Positions 15,148 to 24,235 of a stretch of 64,000 nucleotides of DNA are shown in pieces (the stretch's first letter is position 1; each line of letters opens with the position of its first letter). The stretch comes from Paraburkholderia sp. Lineage in GTDB: Bacteria; Pseudomonadota; Gammaproteobacteria; Burkholderiales; Burkholderiaceae. Where the stretch lies: positions 1 through 64,000 of the forward strand of contig NZ_JAPWKB010000015.1 of the NCBI RefSeq assembly GCF_028283785.1, read 5' to 3'. The position numbers and the translations under genes were made by a program. The notes below the pieces were generated by a model. That model was not told the origin of the DNA and did no database searches. It was given only the letters and a program-made list of their open reading frames with translations.

Positions 15148-16318
15148 GGGAGCCTCTATGACGGGTCAGGACTTTCAGCACATGGGCCTTGTTGATGGAA
15201 CCGCAGTACGCGCCGTCCGCATCGACGACGGCCAGCGGCGCCCGGCTTTCGGTCACGCGTGTGACCACGTCGTCGAGCGGTGTGCTGTAGCGGATCGCTT
15301 CGACCGGTGTGATGTGCGGCGACGCGCTGCCCATCGCGTCGCGACCGACCACGCCGCGAATCCGCCGCTCGCTGTCCATCACGAACGCGTACTCGGCGCT
15401 GCCGTTGAGCGTCGCGGCGACGCTCGACGCGTCGATCTGCGGCGAGTGGTTCATCAGCGGTACCGCATCGGTCTGCATCAGGTCGCCCGCCGTCAGGTAA
15501 CGGCTGGTGTCGATACCGTCGAAGAACGCGCGCACGTAGTCGTCGGCGGGGTTCTTGATGATTTCCTGCGGCGTGCCGATCTGCACCACCCGGCCGCCTT
15601 CCATGATCGCGATCCGCGTGCCGATCCGCATCGCTTCTTCGAGATCGTGCGACACGAACAGAATCGTGCGCTGCTGTTCTCGTTGAAGATCGAGCAGCAC
15701 GTTCTGCATTTCCTTGCGCTTCAACGGATCGAGCGCGGAAAACGCCTCGTCCATAATCATCAGCGACGGATTGACCGCCAGCGCCCGCGCCAGTCCGACC
15801 CGCTGCTGCATCCCGCCCGACAACTGCGCCGGCAGTTTCTGCGCGAACGGCGCGAGCCCGACCTGCTCCAGCACGGCCATCGCCTGTCTCTCGCGCTCCT
15901 TGCGGCCCACGCCCGCCACTTCGAGCCCGAACGCCGCGTTCGACAGCACGCTGCGTTGCGGCATCAGCGCGAACGACTGGAACACCATGCTCATGTCTTT
16001 ACGGCGCAGCGCGATCAGTTCCTTGCGCGGCACGCCCGCAACATCGCGGCCGTCGATCAGGATCTTGCCTGCGGTCGGTTCGACCAGCCGGTTGATCAGT
16101 CGAATCAGCGTCGATTTGCCCGAGCCGGACAGGCCCATCAGCACGAAGATTTCGCCTTCCTGTACGTCGAACGACACATTGTGGACACCGACGATCTGAC
16201 CGGTGCGTGCGAAGACTTCTTCCTTCGTCGCGCCGCCTGCCAGCATGTCGATCGCCTGTTTCGGGCTGGTGCCGAACACCTTGCACAGCCCTTCGACCAC
16301 GACCTTGGGGGAATTCAT
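15140..16318 (-). CDS. Quaternary-amine ABC transporter ATPase with C-terminal CBS region (ProV-like)
   Basis: I choose ATG 16316-16318 (MNSPKVVVEG), with AGGAG eight bases upstream, giving 392 residues. The upstream ATG at 16345 lacks such a site. Walker A is GLSGSGKST (62-70), the signature is LSGGMQQR (166-173) and Walker B is LMIMDEAFSALD (187-198). The C-terminal 115 residues form a CBS-type pair, as in ProV and OpuA, where they sense ionic strength. The long N-terminal extension before Walker A with KQAIDMLAGGATKEEVFA is characteristic of this family. It energises uptake of betaine-like compounds together with the permease. Confidence 0.92.
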   Translation of the reverse strand: MNSPKVVVEGLCKVFGTSPKQAIDMLAGGATKEEVFARTGQIVGVHNVSFDVQEGEIFVLMGLSGSGKSTLIRLINRLVEPTAGKILIDGRDVAGVPRKELIALRRKDMSMVFQSFALMPQRSVLSNAAFGLEVAGVGRKERERQAMAVLEQVGLAPFAQKLPAQLSGGMQQRVGLARALAVNPSLMIMDEAFSALDPLKRKEMQNVLLDLQREQQRTILFVSHDLEEAMRIGTRIAIMEGGRVVQIGTPQEIIKNPADDYVRAFFDGIDTSRYLTAGDLMQTDAVPLMNHSPQIDASSVAATLNGSAEYAFVMDSERRIRGVVGRDAMGSASPHITPVEAIRYSTPLDDVVTRVTESRAPLAVVDADGAYCGSINKAHVLKVLTRHRGSHV

Positions 16319-16907
16319 CGAATGCTCTCCTGGCGTCACGGACATGGCGTCCGCGCTGTGCCTACATAGTTGCCAGAAAAAAGTACGCCCTGGCGACTAT
16401 TTGCGACAGACACCTGTGGAAATGCGACACCCCGGCGTCGCGTGAAGACAGTTCGGCGAGACCGCCCGAAAACAGGCGGGAAATGGCGGATTCGTACCGG
16501 TGATTTGCCGCTTCCGTTCTATCCGCACGACTATTGGCCGCTTTTACTGAAAGCGCAGCCGGTTGTGCCCGGTGCCGGCGACCGGCCCATTCACCGGTTA
16601 TAGATGGAAATTTCCCCGCGCACGAGGACATCATGTCGATCCTGCTCCCCCTGCCGATCCGCGCGGTCGCGAAGTGGCAAACGCCCGTAACCGTATTCTG
16701 GCGTGCGCTCGGCGCACTGACCACGCGCATCGTGCTGCCGACCTTCGGCCAGGGCGGCGGCGCATCGCTCGCGCTCGGCATCGCCGACGATGCTTCCCGC
16801 ACCGACGCGACCTATCAGCGAATCAGATAGATACCAAATTGGCGGCATGCGCCGTTTCATCGAAGATCGCCCGATCGTCAACTGTCTGACTGTTCGAAGG
16901 GCTTTCC
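16319..16907. other. Intergenic region between the ABC operon and the amidohydrolase gene
   Basis: These 589 bases separate two divergent units and should hold both promoters. Short open frames exist on both strands, for example ATG 16633 to 16830, but none has a convincing ribosome binding site together with a recognisable product. The composition is less biased than in the flanking genes. I see no clear palindrome or RNA structure. Confidence 0.5.
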
Positions 16908-18323
16908 ATGAAATGCATATTGCGCGCCGACTACGTGTTGCCGATGACCGCTGACGCGGCGCAGCCGGTCACGACCCACCCCGCCTTGAATACCGTGATC
17001 GCCGATGGCGCGGTCGCGATCGACGCGAACGGCCGGATCGCCGCGGTCGGCGACGCGGCGACCGTGATCGGCCAGCATCCGGATCTGCCGGTGCGTCATC
17101 TGCGCGACCGTCTGCTGATGCCCGGCCTGATCAACACGCACTGCCATTCCGGCTTGCTGCGCGGCACCGCCGAAGGATTGCCGGTGTGGGACTGGCTTCA
17201 GCAGTTCATCGATCCGATGCACCGCGTGCTCAACGCCGAAGAAGCCGAAGCGGCGTCGTGGCTGTGCTACGCAGAGGCGTTGCTGTCGGGCACGACCACC
17301 ATCGTCGATATGTGGCGGTTCATGGAAGGCAGCGCGCGCGCAGCATCGGGACTCGGGATTCGCGCGGTGCTCGCGCCGTATGTCGCCGAGCATCCGGACC
17401 ACGACTATTTCGAAACGCTCGATACCAACGAAAAGCTGATCGAACGATGGCACGGCCGCGCCGATGGCCGCATCAACGTGTGGGTCGGCCTCGAACATCT
17501 GTTTTATGCGGTGCCCGACGCGTGGCGTCGCGCGGTGTCGATCAGCCGCGCGCACGGCACGGGCTTGCATACGCACAGCAACGAAAGCCGCTTCGACGTC
17601 GAGGCGACCTTGAAGCGCTACGCGCTCCGGCCGGTTCAGGCGCTCGAAAAATTCGGGCTGCTGGACGCGCCGAAAGTGCTGCTCGCGCATTGCGTGTGGC
17701 TGTCGGACGACGAGATCGCGATTCTGGCCGAACGCCGGATCGGCGTCGCGCATAACCCGATCAGCAACATGAAACTCGCGAGCGGCGCCGCGCCGGTGGA
17801 ACGCTTGCTGGCAGCGGGCGTCGCGGTCGGGCTCGGCACCGACGGCGAGAAGGAAAACAACAACCTCGATATGTTCGAGGAGATGAAAACCGCGTCGTTG
17901 CTCGCGAAGTTTTCCGGGCTGGATGCGGCCGCGCTCGATGCGTGGTCGGTGTGCGGAATGGCGACCCTCACCGGCGCGCGGGCGCTCGGCATGGCCGATC
18001 AGATCGGCTCGCTCGAACCCGGCAAAGCCGCCGACCTGATCGCCGTGCGCACCGATACGCCACGGATGACGCCGCTGCTGACGGGCCGCTATCTGAATCT
18101 GCATCACAACCTGGTCCACGCGGTTCAGGGCGGCGATGTCGATATGACGATGGTGAACGGCCGCACCGTGGTCGAAAACGGCCGCTTGCTGAGCGCCGAT
18201 CTGCGCGCGTTGATCGATCGTGCAAACGCGCTGGTGCCGGGTCTGTTCGAGCGTCGCGCGCGCTGGCTCGAAGGGCAACGCAAGCCGGTCAGGCGCGGCG
18301 CGGAAAACAGTTTGCTCGACTGA
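16908..18323 (+). CDS. Amidohydrolase of the cytosine/8-oxoguanine/SAH deaminase group
   Basis: The 471-residue protein belongs to the metal-dependent amidohydrolases. The metal ligands are visible as His78-x-His80 (NTHCH), His221 in HTHSNE, His261 in LAHCVW, and Asp312 in GTDGEKENNN. The N-terminal ADYVLPM strand and the C-terminal VNGRTVVENGRL strand form the usual small beta domain. Relatives deaminate guanine, 8-oxoguanine, S-adenosylhomocysteine or related purines in the cytoplasm, and sequence alone does not fix the substrate. The neighbour at 18336 is a convergent LysR gene. It is not obviously part of the betaine cluster, although amine or purine nitrogen release would fit. Confidence 0.88.
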   Translation: MKCILRADYVLPMTADAAQPVTTHPALNTVIADGAVAIDANGRIAAVGDAATVIGQHPDLPVRHLRDRLLMPGLINTHCHSGLLRGTAEGLPVWDWLQQFIDPMHRVLNAEEAEAASWLCYAEALLSGTTTIVDMWRFMEGSARAASGLGIRAVLAPYVAEHPDHDYFETLDTNEKLIERWHGRADGRINVWVGLEHLFYAVPDAWRRAVSISRAHGTGLHTHSNESRFDVEATLKRYALRPVQALEKFGLLDAPKVLLAHCVWLSDDEIAILAERRIGVAHNPISNMKLASGAAPVERLLAAGVAVGLGTDGEKENNNLDMFEEMKTASLLAKFSGLDAAALDAWSVCGMATLTGARALGMADQIGSLEPGKAADLIAVRTDTPRMTPLLTGRYLNLHHNLVHAVQGGDVDMTMVNGRTVVENGRLLSADLRALIDRANALVPGLFERRARWLEGQRKPVRRGAENSLLD

Positions 18324-18335
18324 TACCGGGCGGGC

Positions 18336-19232
18336 TCACGCGTCGATCGGATGACGGCTCAATTCGCCGCGCAGCCAGTTCGCGGCGCGGCCCGATTCCT
18401 GTTCGGTCGACCAGATCAGATCGATGCCGACCGACCATTCGGTGAACGGGTACGCGGCCAGCTTGAGTTCAACCAGCTGGCCCGATTCGAGTTCGGCGCG
18501 AATCAGGCGCTTCGGCAACGACACCCAGCCAAGTCCGTCTTTGGCCATCTCTAGCAGCGCCATATAACTTTCGACGTTCCAGCAACGCGGCGACTTCAGA
18601 TATTCGCCGGTGGGCAGCGTGCGGCCATGCGGCGCCACCACGATCTGCCGGTAATCGCCGAGCTGCGCGAACGACACGTCCTGCACCTGCGCCAACGGAT
18701 GATCGCGATGGACGGCATTGGTGAAGGTCAATGTGCCGAGCCGGCAAAACGCGATCTGCTTCGGATAAGCCGGTTGCGCGAAGCTCATGCCGAGCTTCAC
18801 GTCGCCGCGCGCGGTCAATTGCAGGATATCGTCGTGCGACGGGTGACGCATATCGAGTTCGAGATCGGGAAACGCGGCTTCGAAACCGCGCAACGTGGCC
18901 GCGATCGCCGCATACGGAATCGCATCGTCGACGGCGATCGCCAGCTTCGGCTCGACGCGCATGTTCAGCCCGTTCGCGCGATCCTGCAACGCCGCGCAAT
19001 GCGCGACCACGGATTGCGCCTCGCGCAGCAATGCGTCGCCCGCTTCGGTCAGCGTCGGATAACGCCCGCTGCGATCGAACAGGATCACGCCGAGATCGAC
19101 TTCGAGATTGATCACGGCCGTGCTGACCGCCGATTGCGCCTTGCCCAGCTTGCGCGCCGCGCCGGAGAACGAACGTTCTTGCGCAGCGGCGACAAAGGCT
19201 TCGAGCTGGTCGAGGGAAAAGCGAGCGGTCAT
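18336..19232 (-). CDS. LysR-family regulator
   Basis: From ATG 19230-19232 (MTARFSLDQL) the product is 298 residues, a normal LysR size. Residues about 5-62 form the winged HTH (FSLDQLEAFVAAAQERSFSGAA and a following recognition helix). The rest is the periplasmic-binding-protein-like effector domain. The open frame extends nine codons upstream, but family alignment favours MTARF. It is convergent with the amidohydrolase gene, 13 bases away, so it may regulate it, although LysR targets are usually divergent. The ligand is unknown. Confidence 0.88.
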   Translation of the reverse strand: MTARFSLDQLEAFVAAAQERSFSGAARKLGKAQSAVSTAVINLEVDLGVILFDRSGRYPTLTEAGDALLREAQSVVAHCAALQDRANGLNMRVEPKLAIAVDDAIPYAAIAATLRGFEAAFPDLELDMRHPSHDDILQLTARGDVKLGMSFAQPAYPKQIAFCRLGTLTFTNAVHRDHPLAQVQDVSFAQLGDYRQIVVAPHGRTLPTGEYLKSPRCWNVESYMALLEMAKDGLGWVSLPKRLIRAELESGQLVELKLAAYPFTEWSVGIDLIWSTEQESGRAANWLRGELSRHPIDA

Positions 19233-19406
19233 CGGTGCGATCGGAGTGCGTGGAAGCACCGATTTTACGTGAGCGGTCGCGCTGCGCCCGCAACATCGCG
19301 CCGCCCTGCGCGTCGCGGGTTTGTGCCGAATGATGTGGGAAGCGTGTGAGCGACGCTGCCGGAGACGCCCAGCGCATAGCGCACCACGCGCAATGCGCTG
19401 GGCGAA

Positions 19407-22307
19407 CTACGTGCCGTATGCCGGCGCCACGATTCGCGCGTCGCTGGCGCTGAGCGAGTCGAGCAACGCGAACATCGCCGCGACGTCCGGCACGCGACTG
19501 CTCCGGTCGAACTCCAGCGCGATATCGCGTAATGCGGCGAGCGCGTCGTCGTCGCGATCTTGCGAACGCAGCAACTGCGCAAGACCGAGCGTCGCGCGCA
19601 ATTCCCACATCCGGGCGCCGTGCGCCCGCGACAACTCGATCGCTTCGTCGAACGAGGCCTGCGCCTCGATTAGTGCGTGGCGTCGCGCGTCGTCGCCTTC
19701 GGGCAGCATCGCGGCTTGCGCCTGCGCGACGACACCGAGCGCGCGCCACACTTCCGGCAGGAAAAACAGCTTGCCGTTCTGCTGACAGAATTCGAGCGCG
19801 TCGTTCAGACGCTTCGACGCATCCTTAAAACGCCCTGCCGCGATCAACGCTTCCGCGCACGCGACGATCAGCGGCGTGATCAGTCGCCGGAAGCCTCGCT
19901 GGATCAGCGAATCGAGCGCGGTTTCGAGGGTCGCGAGTCCCGCTTCCGGCCGCCCTTCGAGTACATCCAGATGACCGCCGACGCACTCGCAGTACTCGCG
20001 CCAGATCGTGAAGTCGTGCAGTGCCGTTTGCGAACGTGTGATCGCGAGGTAATGCTTGCCGCGCCGATAGTCGCCGGACAGCAACGCGAGCGGAATCGCG
20101 ACTACGCCGAGCGTGTGCGTGAACCACGGCTCCATCGTCGCAGGGTGGATCAGGTTGACGGCCTTGTCGGCGAATTCCAGCGCCTGTTCAGCGTCGCCCT
20201 GAACCCAGACGATCCGCGCAAGACCGCTATAGCAGATGGCCAGCGGCTCGACGGCGAACCGTTTGATCTGACGCGCGTCGTCCGGATAGGCGGACAGATC
20301 GCGGATACACGCTTCGAGTTTCGCGCGCGCGCATGCATGCTGGCCGAGACAATGCTGCGCCACCGCCGTCAGCGAGGTAGCCAGCGTGTGTTGCCAACGC
20401 GAACCGCGCGCCTGTGCGAACTGCTGGAAACGCTTGGCGTAGAACAGCGCCTGATGGACGTTGCCCGCGGACAGCATCGCGTTCCACAAGCCCCACAACG
20501 CGCGCGCCTGGAACTCGTCGTTTTGCGACATGACCGCCAGCGCGAGCACGTCGTGCCAGAGATCGGCGGCGCATTTGATCGGGCCGCGCAAATTCGGCAG
20601 CACCGATGCCAGCGCCGCGCGGATCCGCATCTCGCTGACGGCATCGACCGCGCCTGCGGGCAGATCGCCGAGCGCCGCGACCGCGCGCGCCGCGCGTCGG
20701 CCGCACTCTTCGATCAGGCAGCATTCGAGCAACGCGCCGACCAGCGTGGACGCCAGTTCGACGCCCAGACGCAGATCGCCTTCGTCGGAAAACGCCCAGT
20801 CGAATGCGCTGCGGGCGTCGTCGAGCGTCTGTTGCAGATCGGAACCGCCTTCGAAGCGCGCCAGCGCCGACGATGAAGACGACGATGCGCACGCGCCTTG
20901 CCGGAAACGCGAGGCCAGATATCGCGCATTGCGTGCCGCGATTTCCTGGCTCTCGCCTTCCGCGTGAAGCTGTTCGAGCGCGTACGCGCGGGTCGATTCG
21001 GTCAAGCGGTACTTCGCGACCGGTCCGTCTAACTCGACGCTGACCATCGATTTCGCCGCCAGTTCGCCGATGCCGTCGATCACCGCGCCGATCGTCAACG
21101 CGTCGTCGCAGGCGACCGCGCACATCGCTTCGAGCGAGAACACGCCGCCGAACATCGCGAGTCGCCGGAACAATGATTTCGCGTCCGGATCGAGCAACGC
21201 GAAACTCCAGTCGAAGGTGGCGCGCAAGGTCTGGTGACGCGGCAACGCGGTGCGATAACCGCCCGCGAGAATCGCCATCCGGTCGTCGAGCCGCCGATAG
21301 ACGCCTTCGACCCCGAACGCGACGACCCGCGCCGCCGCCAGTTCGATGGCGAGCGGAATGCCGTCGAGACGGCGGCAGATCTCGCCGACCCGCGCGATTT
21401 CCGTGCGGTCGGTCCAAACCTTGCCCTGCAACGCCTGCGCACGCGACATAAAGAGATGGACCGACGACTGTTCGAGAATTTCGTGCTCGGTCGCGTCGCG
21501 CGACGGCACGTCGAGCGGTTCGACGCGGAACACGACTTCCGGTGAAATCCGCAGCGGCTCGCGGCTTGTGACCAGCACGCGCAGCGCGTCGTGCGATGCG
21601 ATCAAGCGCTCGACCAGCGCCGCGACATAGCCGATCACGTGTTCCGCGTTGTCGAGCAGCAGCAGACGCGGCTGGCCGGCCAGCAACGCGACGATCGCGT
21701 CGATGCGCGGCACGACATCGGGATCGAGACCGCCGCAACTGTCGGCGATGGCGGCGAGGATCGCGTCCTCGTGCTTGAGCGCGGCCAGTTCGACGAAGCA
21801 GACGCTGTCCGGCTGTTCGGCCGCCAGCCGATGAGCGACGGCGATCGCCAGCGTGGTTTTGCCGATGCCGCCCGCCCCCGTCAGCGTCAGCACGCGCGTG
21901 GTGTCGAGCGTGGCATGAACCTGCGCGACCGCCGCATCGCGGCCGATCACGCCGGTGCGCTGCGCCGGCAACCGCGCGACGACACGGGTGCGAACGATCG
22001 TGGCGGGCGCGTCGTCGCTACGGCGCTGAACCAGCCGGTAGCCACGGCCGGGCACGGTGAGGATGCAGTCGCGGTCGGCGCCGAGGACCTTGCGCAGCGT
22101 CGACAGATGCACCTGCAGATTGTTTTCTTCGACGATCGTGTCGGGCCAGACGGCGTCCATCAGCTCGTCCTTCCTGACGAGCCGGCCGTCTGCCGACGCG
22201 AGTACCACGAGGATGTCGAACGCGCGCGAGCCGACGTGCACGGGTTCGCCATCCTTGCGCAATACGCGCAACGCCAGATCGATTTCGAAGTGTCCAATCT
22301 TGATCAT
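19407..22307 (-). CDS. Winged-helix / NTPase / TPR-type transcriptional regulator (STAND-like)
   Basis: The 966-residue protein starts with an OmpR-type winged helix (1-95; VWPDTIVEENNLQVHLSTLR is the recognition region). A P-loop NTPase domain follows, with Walker A TLTGAGGIGKTT (141-152) and Walker B LLLLDN (215-220). A long helical C-terminal half (about 440-930) has TPR-like repeats. This architecture is that of STAND signal-transduction ATPases of the winged-helix/BTAD-less type, common in Burkholderia and Bradyrhizobium. They are thought to act as large ligand-triggered regulators. No adjacent gene is obviously the target. The region downstream in its direction is the LysR gene at 19232. 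Confidence 0.85.
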   Translation of the reverse strand: MIKIGHFEIDLALRVLRKDGEPVHVGSRAFDILVVLASADGRLVRKDELMDAVWPDTIVEENNLQVHLSTLRKVLGADRDCILTVPGRGYRLVQRRSDDAPATIVRTRVVARLPAQRTGVIGRDAAVAQVHATLDTTRVLTLTGAGGIGKTTLAIAVAHRLAAEQPDSVCFVELAALKHEDAILAAIADSCGGLDPDVVPRIDAIVALLAGQPRLLLLDNAEHVIGYVAALVERLIASHDALRVLVTSREPLRISPEVVFRVEPLDVPSRDATEHEILEQSSVHLFMSRAQALQGKVWTDRTEIARVGEICRRLDGIPLAIELAAARVVAFGVEGVYRRLDDRMAILAGGYRTALPRHQTLRATFDWSFALLDPDAKSLFRRLAMFGGVFSLEAMCAVACDDALTIGAVIDGIGELAAKSMVSVELDGPVAKYRLTESTRAYALEQLHAEGESQEIAARNARYLASRFRQGACASSSSSSALARFEGGSDLQQTLDDARSAFDWAFSDEGDLRLGVELASTLVGALLECCLIEECGRRAARAVAALGDLPAGAVDAVSEMRIRAALASVLPNLRGPIKCAADLWHDVLALAVMSQNDEFQARALWGLWNAMLSAGNVHQALFYAKRFQQFAQARGSRWQHTLATSLTAVAQHCLGQHACARAKLEACIRDLSAYPDDARQIKRFAVEPLAICYSGLARIVWVQGDAEQALEFADKAVNLIHPATMEPWFTHTLGVVAIPLALLSGDYRRGKHYLAITRSQTALHDFTIWREYCECVGGHLDVLEGRPEAGLATLETALDSLIQRGFRRLITPLIVACAEALIAAGRFKDASKRLNDALEFCQQNGKLFFLPEVWRALGVVAQAQAAMLPEGDDARRHALIEAQASFDEAIELSRAHGARMWELRATLGLAQLLRSQDRDDDALAALRDIALEFDRSSRVPDVAAMFALLDSLSASDARIVAPAYGT

Positions 22308-22681
22308 GTCATTTCGGAATCAGCGGAAACCGCGGTGATGCGGCATGAAGCAACCGCGAAAAAATTCAGGGAAAGCCGAACGGCACCGCATGGCTTCAGC
22401 GGCGAGTCGATTCTATCCGGCGGAATTCGCGGTTTCTTGCACGTTAGTGCGGCGGATTGGACGAAAGTGAGATTTGCAGCGGCGGATGCGCTGTTTGAAT
22501 GACGACGCTGTCGCGCCGGATCACCGGGCGCGCGGCAAGTGCGTGCCGTTTGAGCAGAAGAATGGTCGCTGCGACGGCGGCAGCGTCGGCACGCCGCGAA
22601 GATCAATGCAGTGCAATGCGCGTGAGCGCATGGACTTGCCGCAGGCATCGTCGTCATGCACTCACTTCTGATCTTCGCCGG
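22308..22681. other. Intergenic region upstream of the STAND-like regulator
   Basis: No credible gene is seen in these 374 bases. The open frames present are Cys and Arg rich and lack ribosome binding sites. It should hold the promoter of the regulator (leftward) and the end of the YqaE-like gene. I see no strong palindrome. Confidence 0.5.
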
Positions 22682-22876
22682 TCAGTGACGACCGGCCATC
22701 GCGCGTTCGATTTTCTGATCGGTTTTATATTGGCTCAACGCATACACCGACCAGATCGCAGCCGGAATCCAGCCGATCACCGTAATTTGAAGAATCAGGC
22801 AGATGATTCCCGCAACCGGACGGCCGATCGTGAAGAATTGAAGCCACGGGAAAATCAGGGCAAGCAGCAAACGCAT
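22682..22876 (-). CDS. YqaE/Pmp3-family small membrane protein
   Basis: From ATG 22874-22876, after CGAGGACC, the product is 64 residues. It begins MRLLLALIFPWLQFF and has two membrane segments (about 3-18 and 22-46) joined by IGRPVAGIICLILQ, ending with GWIPAAIWSVYALSQY. This is the Pmp3/YqaE (UPF0057) pattern, with the typical GWIPG-like motif. Family members are inner-membrane proteolipids linked to membrane potential and salt or cold stress. It stands alone. A longer open frame upstream in the same phase has no support as coding. Confidence 0.85.
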   Translation of the reverse strand: MRLLLALIFPWLQFFTIGRPVAGIICLILQITVIGWIPAAIWSVYALSQYKTDQKIERAMAGRH

Positions 22877-23159
22877 GGATGGGTCCTCGGGTTGATTTGT
22901 CGTTGGCACGGCCTGCGACCGCCCGTCGTGCTGTCGCACGCATGGCGGTCCGGCCGTTGCCGCCCGAGTATACGTGGGCCACGCGCCGATGCGGCGATAA
23001 CGCCTACATGACAGAGCGGTAATGTTCGGGTCACCTTCCGGACAGTACCTGGCGACCAGAATGGACCCCACGTTCACTGCGATCCGACCGGCGTCCGGAT
23101 AGACACCGGCAAAGCGCGACGAACGGCGGCATGCAACCCATTCTCAGGAGTCGTTCATC

Positions 23160-23492
23160 ATGAAAACCCTTTTCCCGGCAGTCGCATTGGGCTGTGCCCT
23201 CGCCATTCCGATGCTCGCCAGCGCGCAAACCGATTCGGGCGCCGATCCCGTCACGCGCGCCGAAGTCCGCGCCGATCTGGCGCGGCTCGAACAGGCCGGC
23301 TATCAGTCGCGGGCGACCGAAGCCAACTATCCGGCCGACATCCAGGCCGCCGAAGCGAAGGTCGCCGCCAACCAAATCGCGTCCGCATCGACGCAGGCGC
23401 CGGGCGTCGGCTCGGTCGGCGGCGTCGCGCCGGGTTCGACGGAGTCCGGCAGCCGCGCAATCGACATGAACCCGCCGACGCCCGCGCAATGA
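23160..23492 (+). CDS. DUF4148 periplasmic protein
   Basis: The 110-residue protein has a signal peptide (MKTLFPAVALGCALAIPMLASAQ, cleavage near residue 22). The DUF4148 core follows: VTRAEVRADLARLEQAGY with a following NYPADIQAAEAKV. The C-terminal third is Gly, Ser and Pro rich and probably disordered. DUF4148 proteins are small secreted or periplasmic proteins found in many copies in Burkholderiales. Their function is unknown, and several are induced by oxidative stress or antibiotics. AGGAGTCGTTC before the start is a good ribosome binding site. Confidence 0.9.
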   Translation: MKTLFPAVALGCALAIPMLASAQTDSGADPVTRAEVRADLARLEQAGYQSRATEANYPADIQAAEAKVAANQIASASTQAPGVGSVGGVAPGSTESGSRAIDMNPPTPAQ

Positions 23493-23613
23493 ATGGTTCG
23501 GTGGGTTAAAGGCTAAGTGAAAGGCTACGGGGAAACGGCGCCTGTGCGCTCGCGCGCGCCGTTCGGCATACGCCTGGTAGAATCGACGCGACTCTTCTAT
23601 CCGGATACCTGTG

Positions 23614-24189
23614 ATGTCCCATTTCCTGCCCGTCGCGCTCGAACACGCCAGCCGTCTGCTCAATCACGGCCCGACCATCCTGATCACCAGCACCGACGGC
23701 ACCCGTCGCAACGTGATGGCCGCCGCATGGTCCACGCCGGTCGAATTCACGCCGCCGCGTATCGCAGTGGTCATCGACAAAAGCACGTTCACGCGTGAAC
23801 TGGTGATTTCGAGCGGCAAGTTCGGCATCTGCGTGCCGGGCGCGGCCGCGATCGACATGACGTATGCGGTCGGCAGTATCAGCGGCAAGGAAGGCGACAA
23901 GTTCGAACGCTACGGCCTCGCTTCGGCGAACGGACCGGTGCTCGGTTTGCCGGTGATCGAGGAAGGCTGCGCCGCGTGGCTCGAATGCAGACTGATTCGC
24001 GAGCAGCACACCGAAGAAGCGTACGACACGTTTTTCGGTGAAGTGGTCGCCGCCGCCGCCGACCGCCGCGTGTTCGACAACGGTCACTGGCTATTCGACG
24101 CGTCGAATCCGGGGCTGCACACCATCCACCATCTCGGCGCTGGCAAATTCGCGCCGGCGTCGTCGATCGTTTCCGCGAAGCCGCTTTGA
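23614..24189 (+). CDS. Flavin reductase-like FMN-binding protein
   Basis: The 191-residue product begins MSHFLPVALEHASRLLNHGPTILITS. It has the split-barrel flavin reductase pattern: TRRNVMAAAWSTPVEFTPPRIAVVID, then ELVISSGKFGICVPG, and a Cys-Trp bearing strand AAWLECRL. Such proteins bind FMN and reduce it with NAD(P)H, often for partner monooxygenases, or act as flavoredoxins. No monooxygenase lies beside it. A GTG one codon upstream is an alternative start. The substrate and partner are unknown. Confidence 0.85.
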   Translation: MSHFLPVALEHASRLLNHGPTILITSTDGTRRNVMAAAWSTPVEFTPPRIAVVIDKSTFTRELVISSGKFGICVPGAAAIDMTYAVGSISGKEGDKFERYGLASANGPVLGLPVIEEGCAAWLECRLIREQHTEEAYDTFFGEVVAAAADRRVFDNGHWLFDASNPGLHTIHHLGAGKFAPASSIVSAKPL

Positions 24190-24235
24190 GCGGTGTTGGC
24201 GTCGCTGTCGATCATCCAGCGACGCATGTGGAACG

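Noticed and set aside
16633..16830. A 65-codon frame between the ABC operon and the amidohydrolase gene
   Set aside because: It has no convincing ribosome binding site or domain, and similar frames exist on both strands of the gap.
22304..22657. 117-codon frame upstream of the STAND-type regulator
   Set aside because: It is Cys and Arg rich, without a ribosome binding site, and overlaps the start of the well-supported regulator gene.
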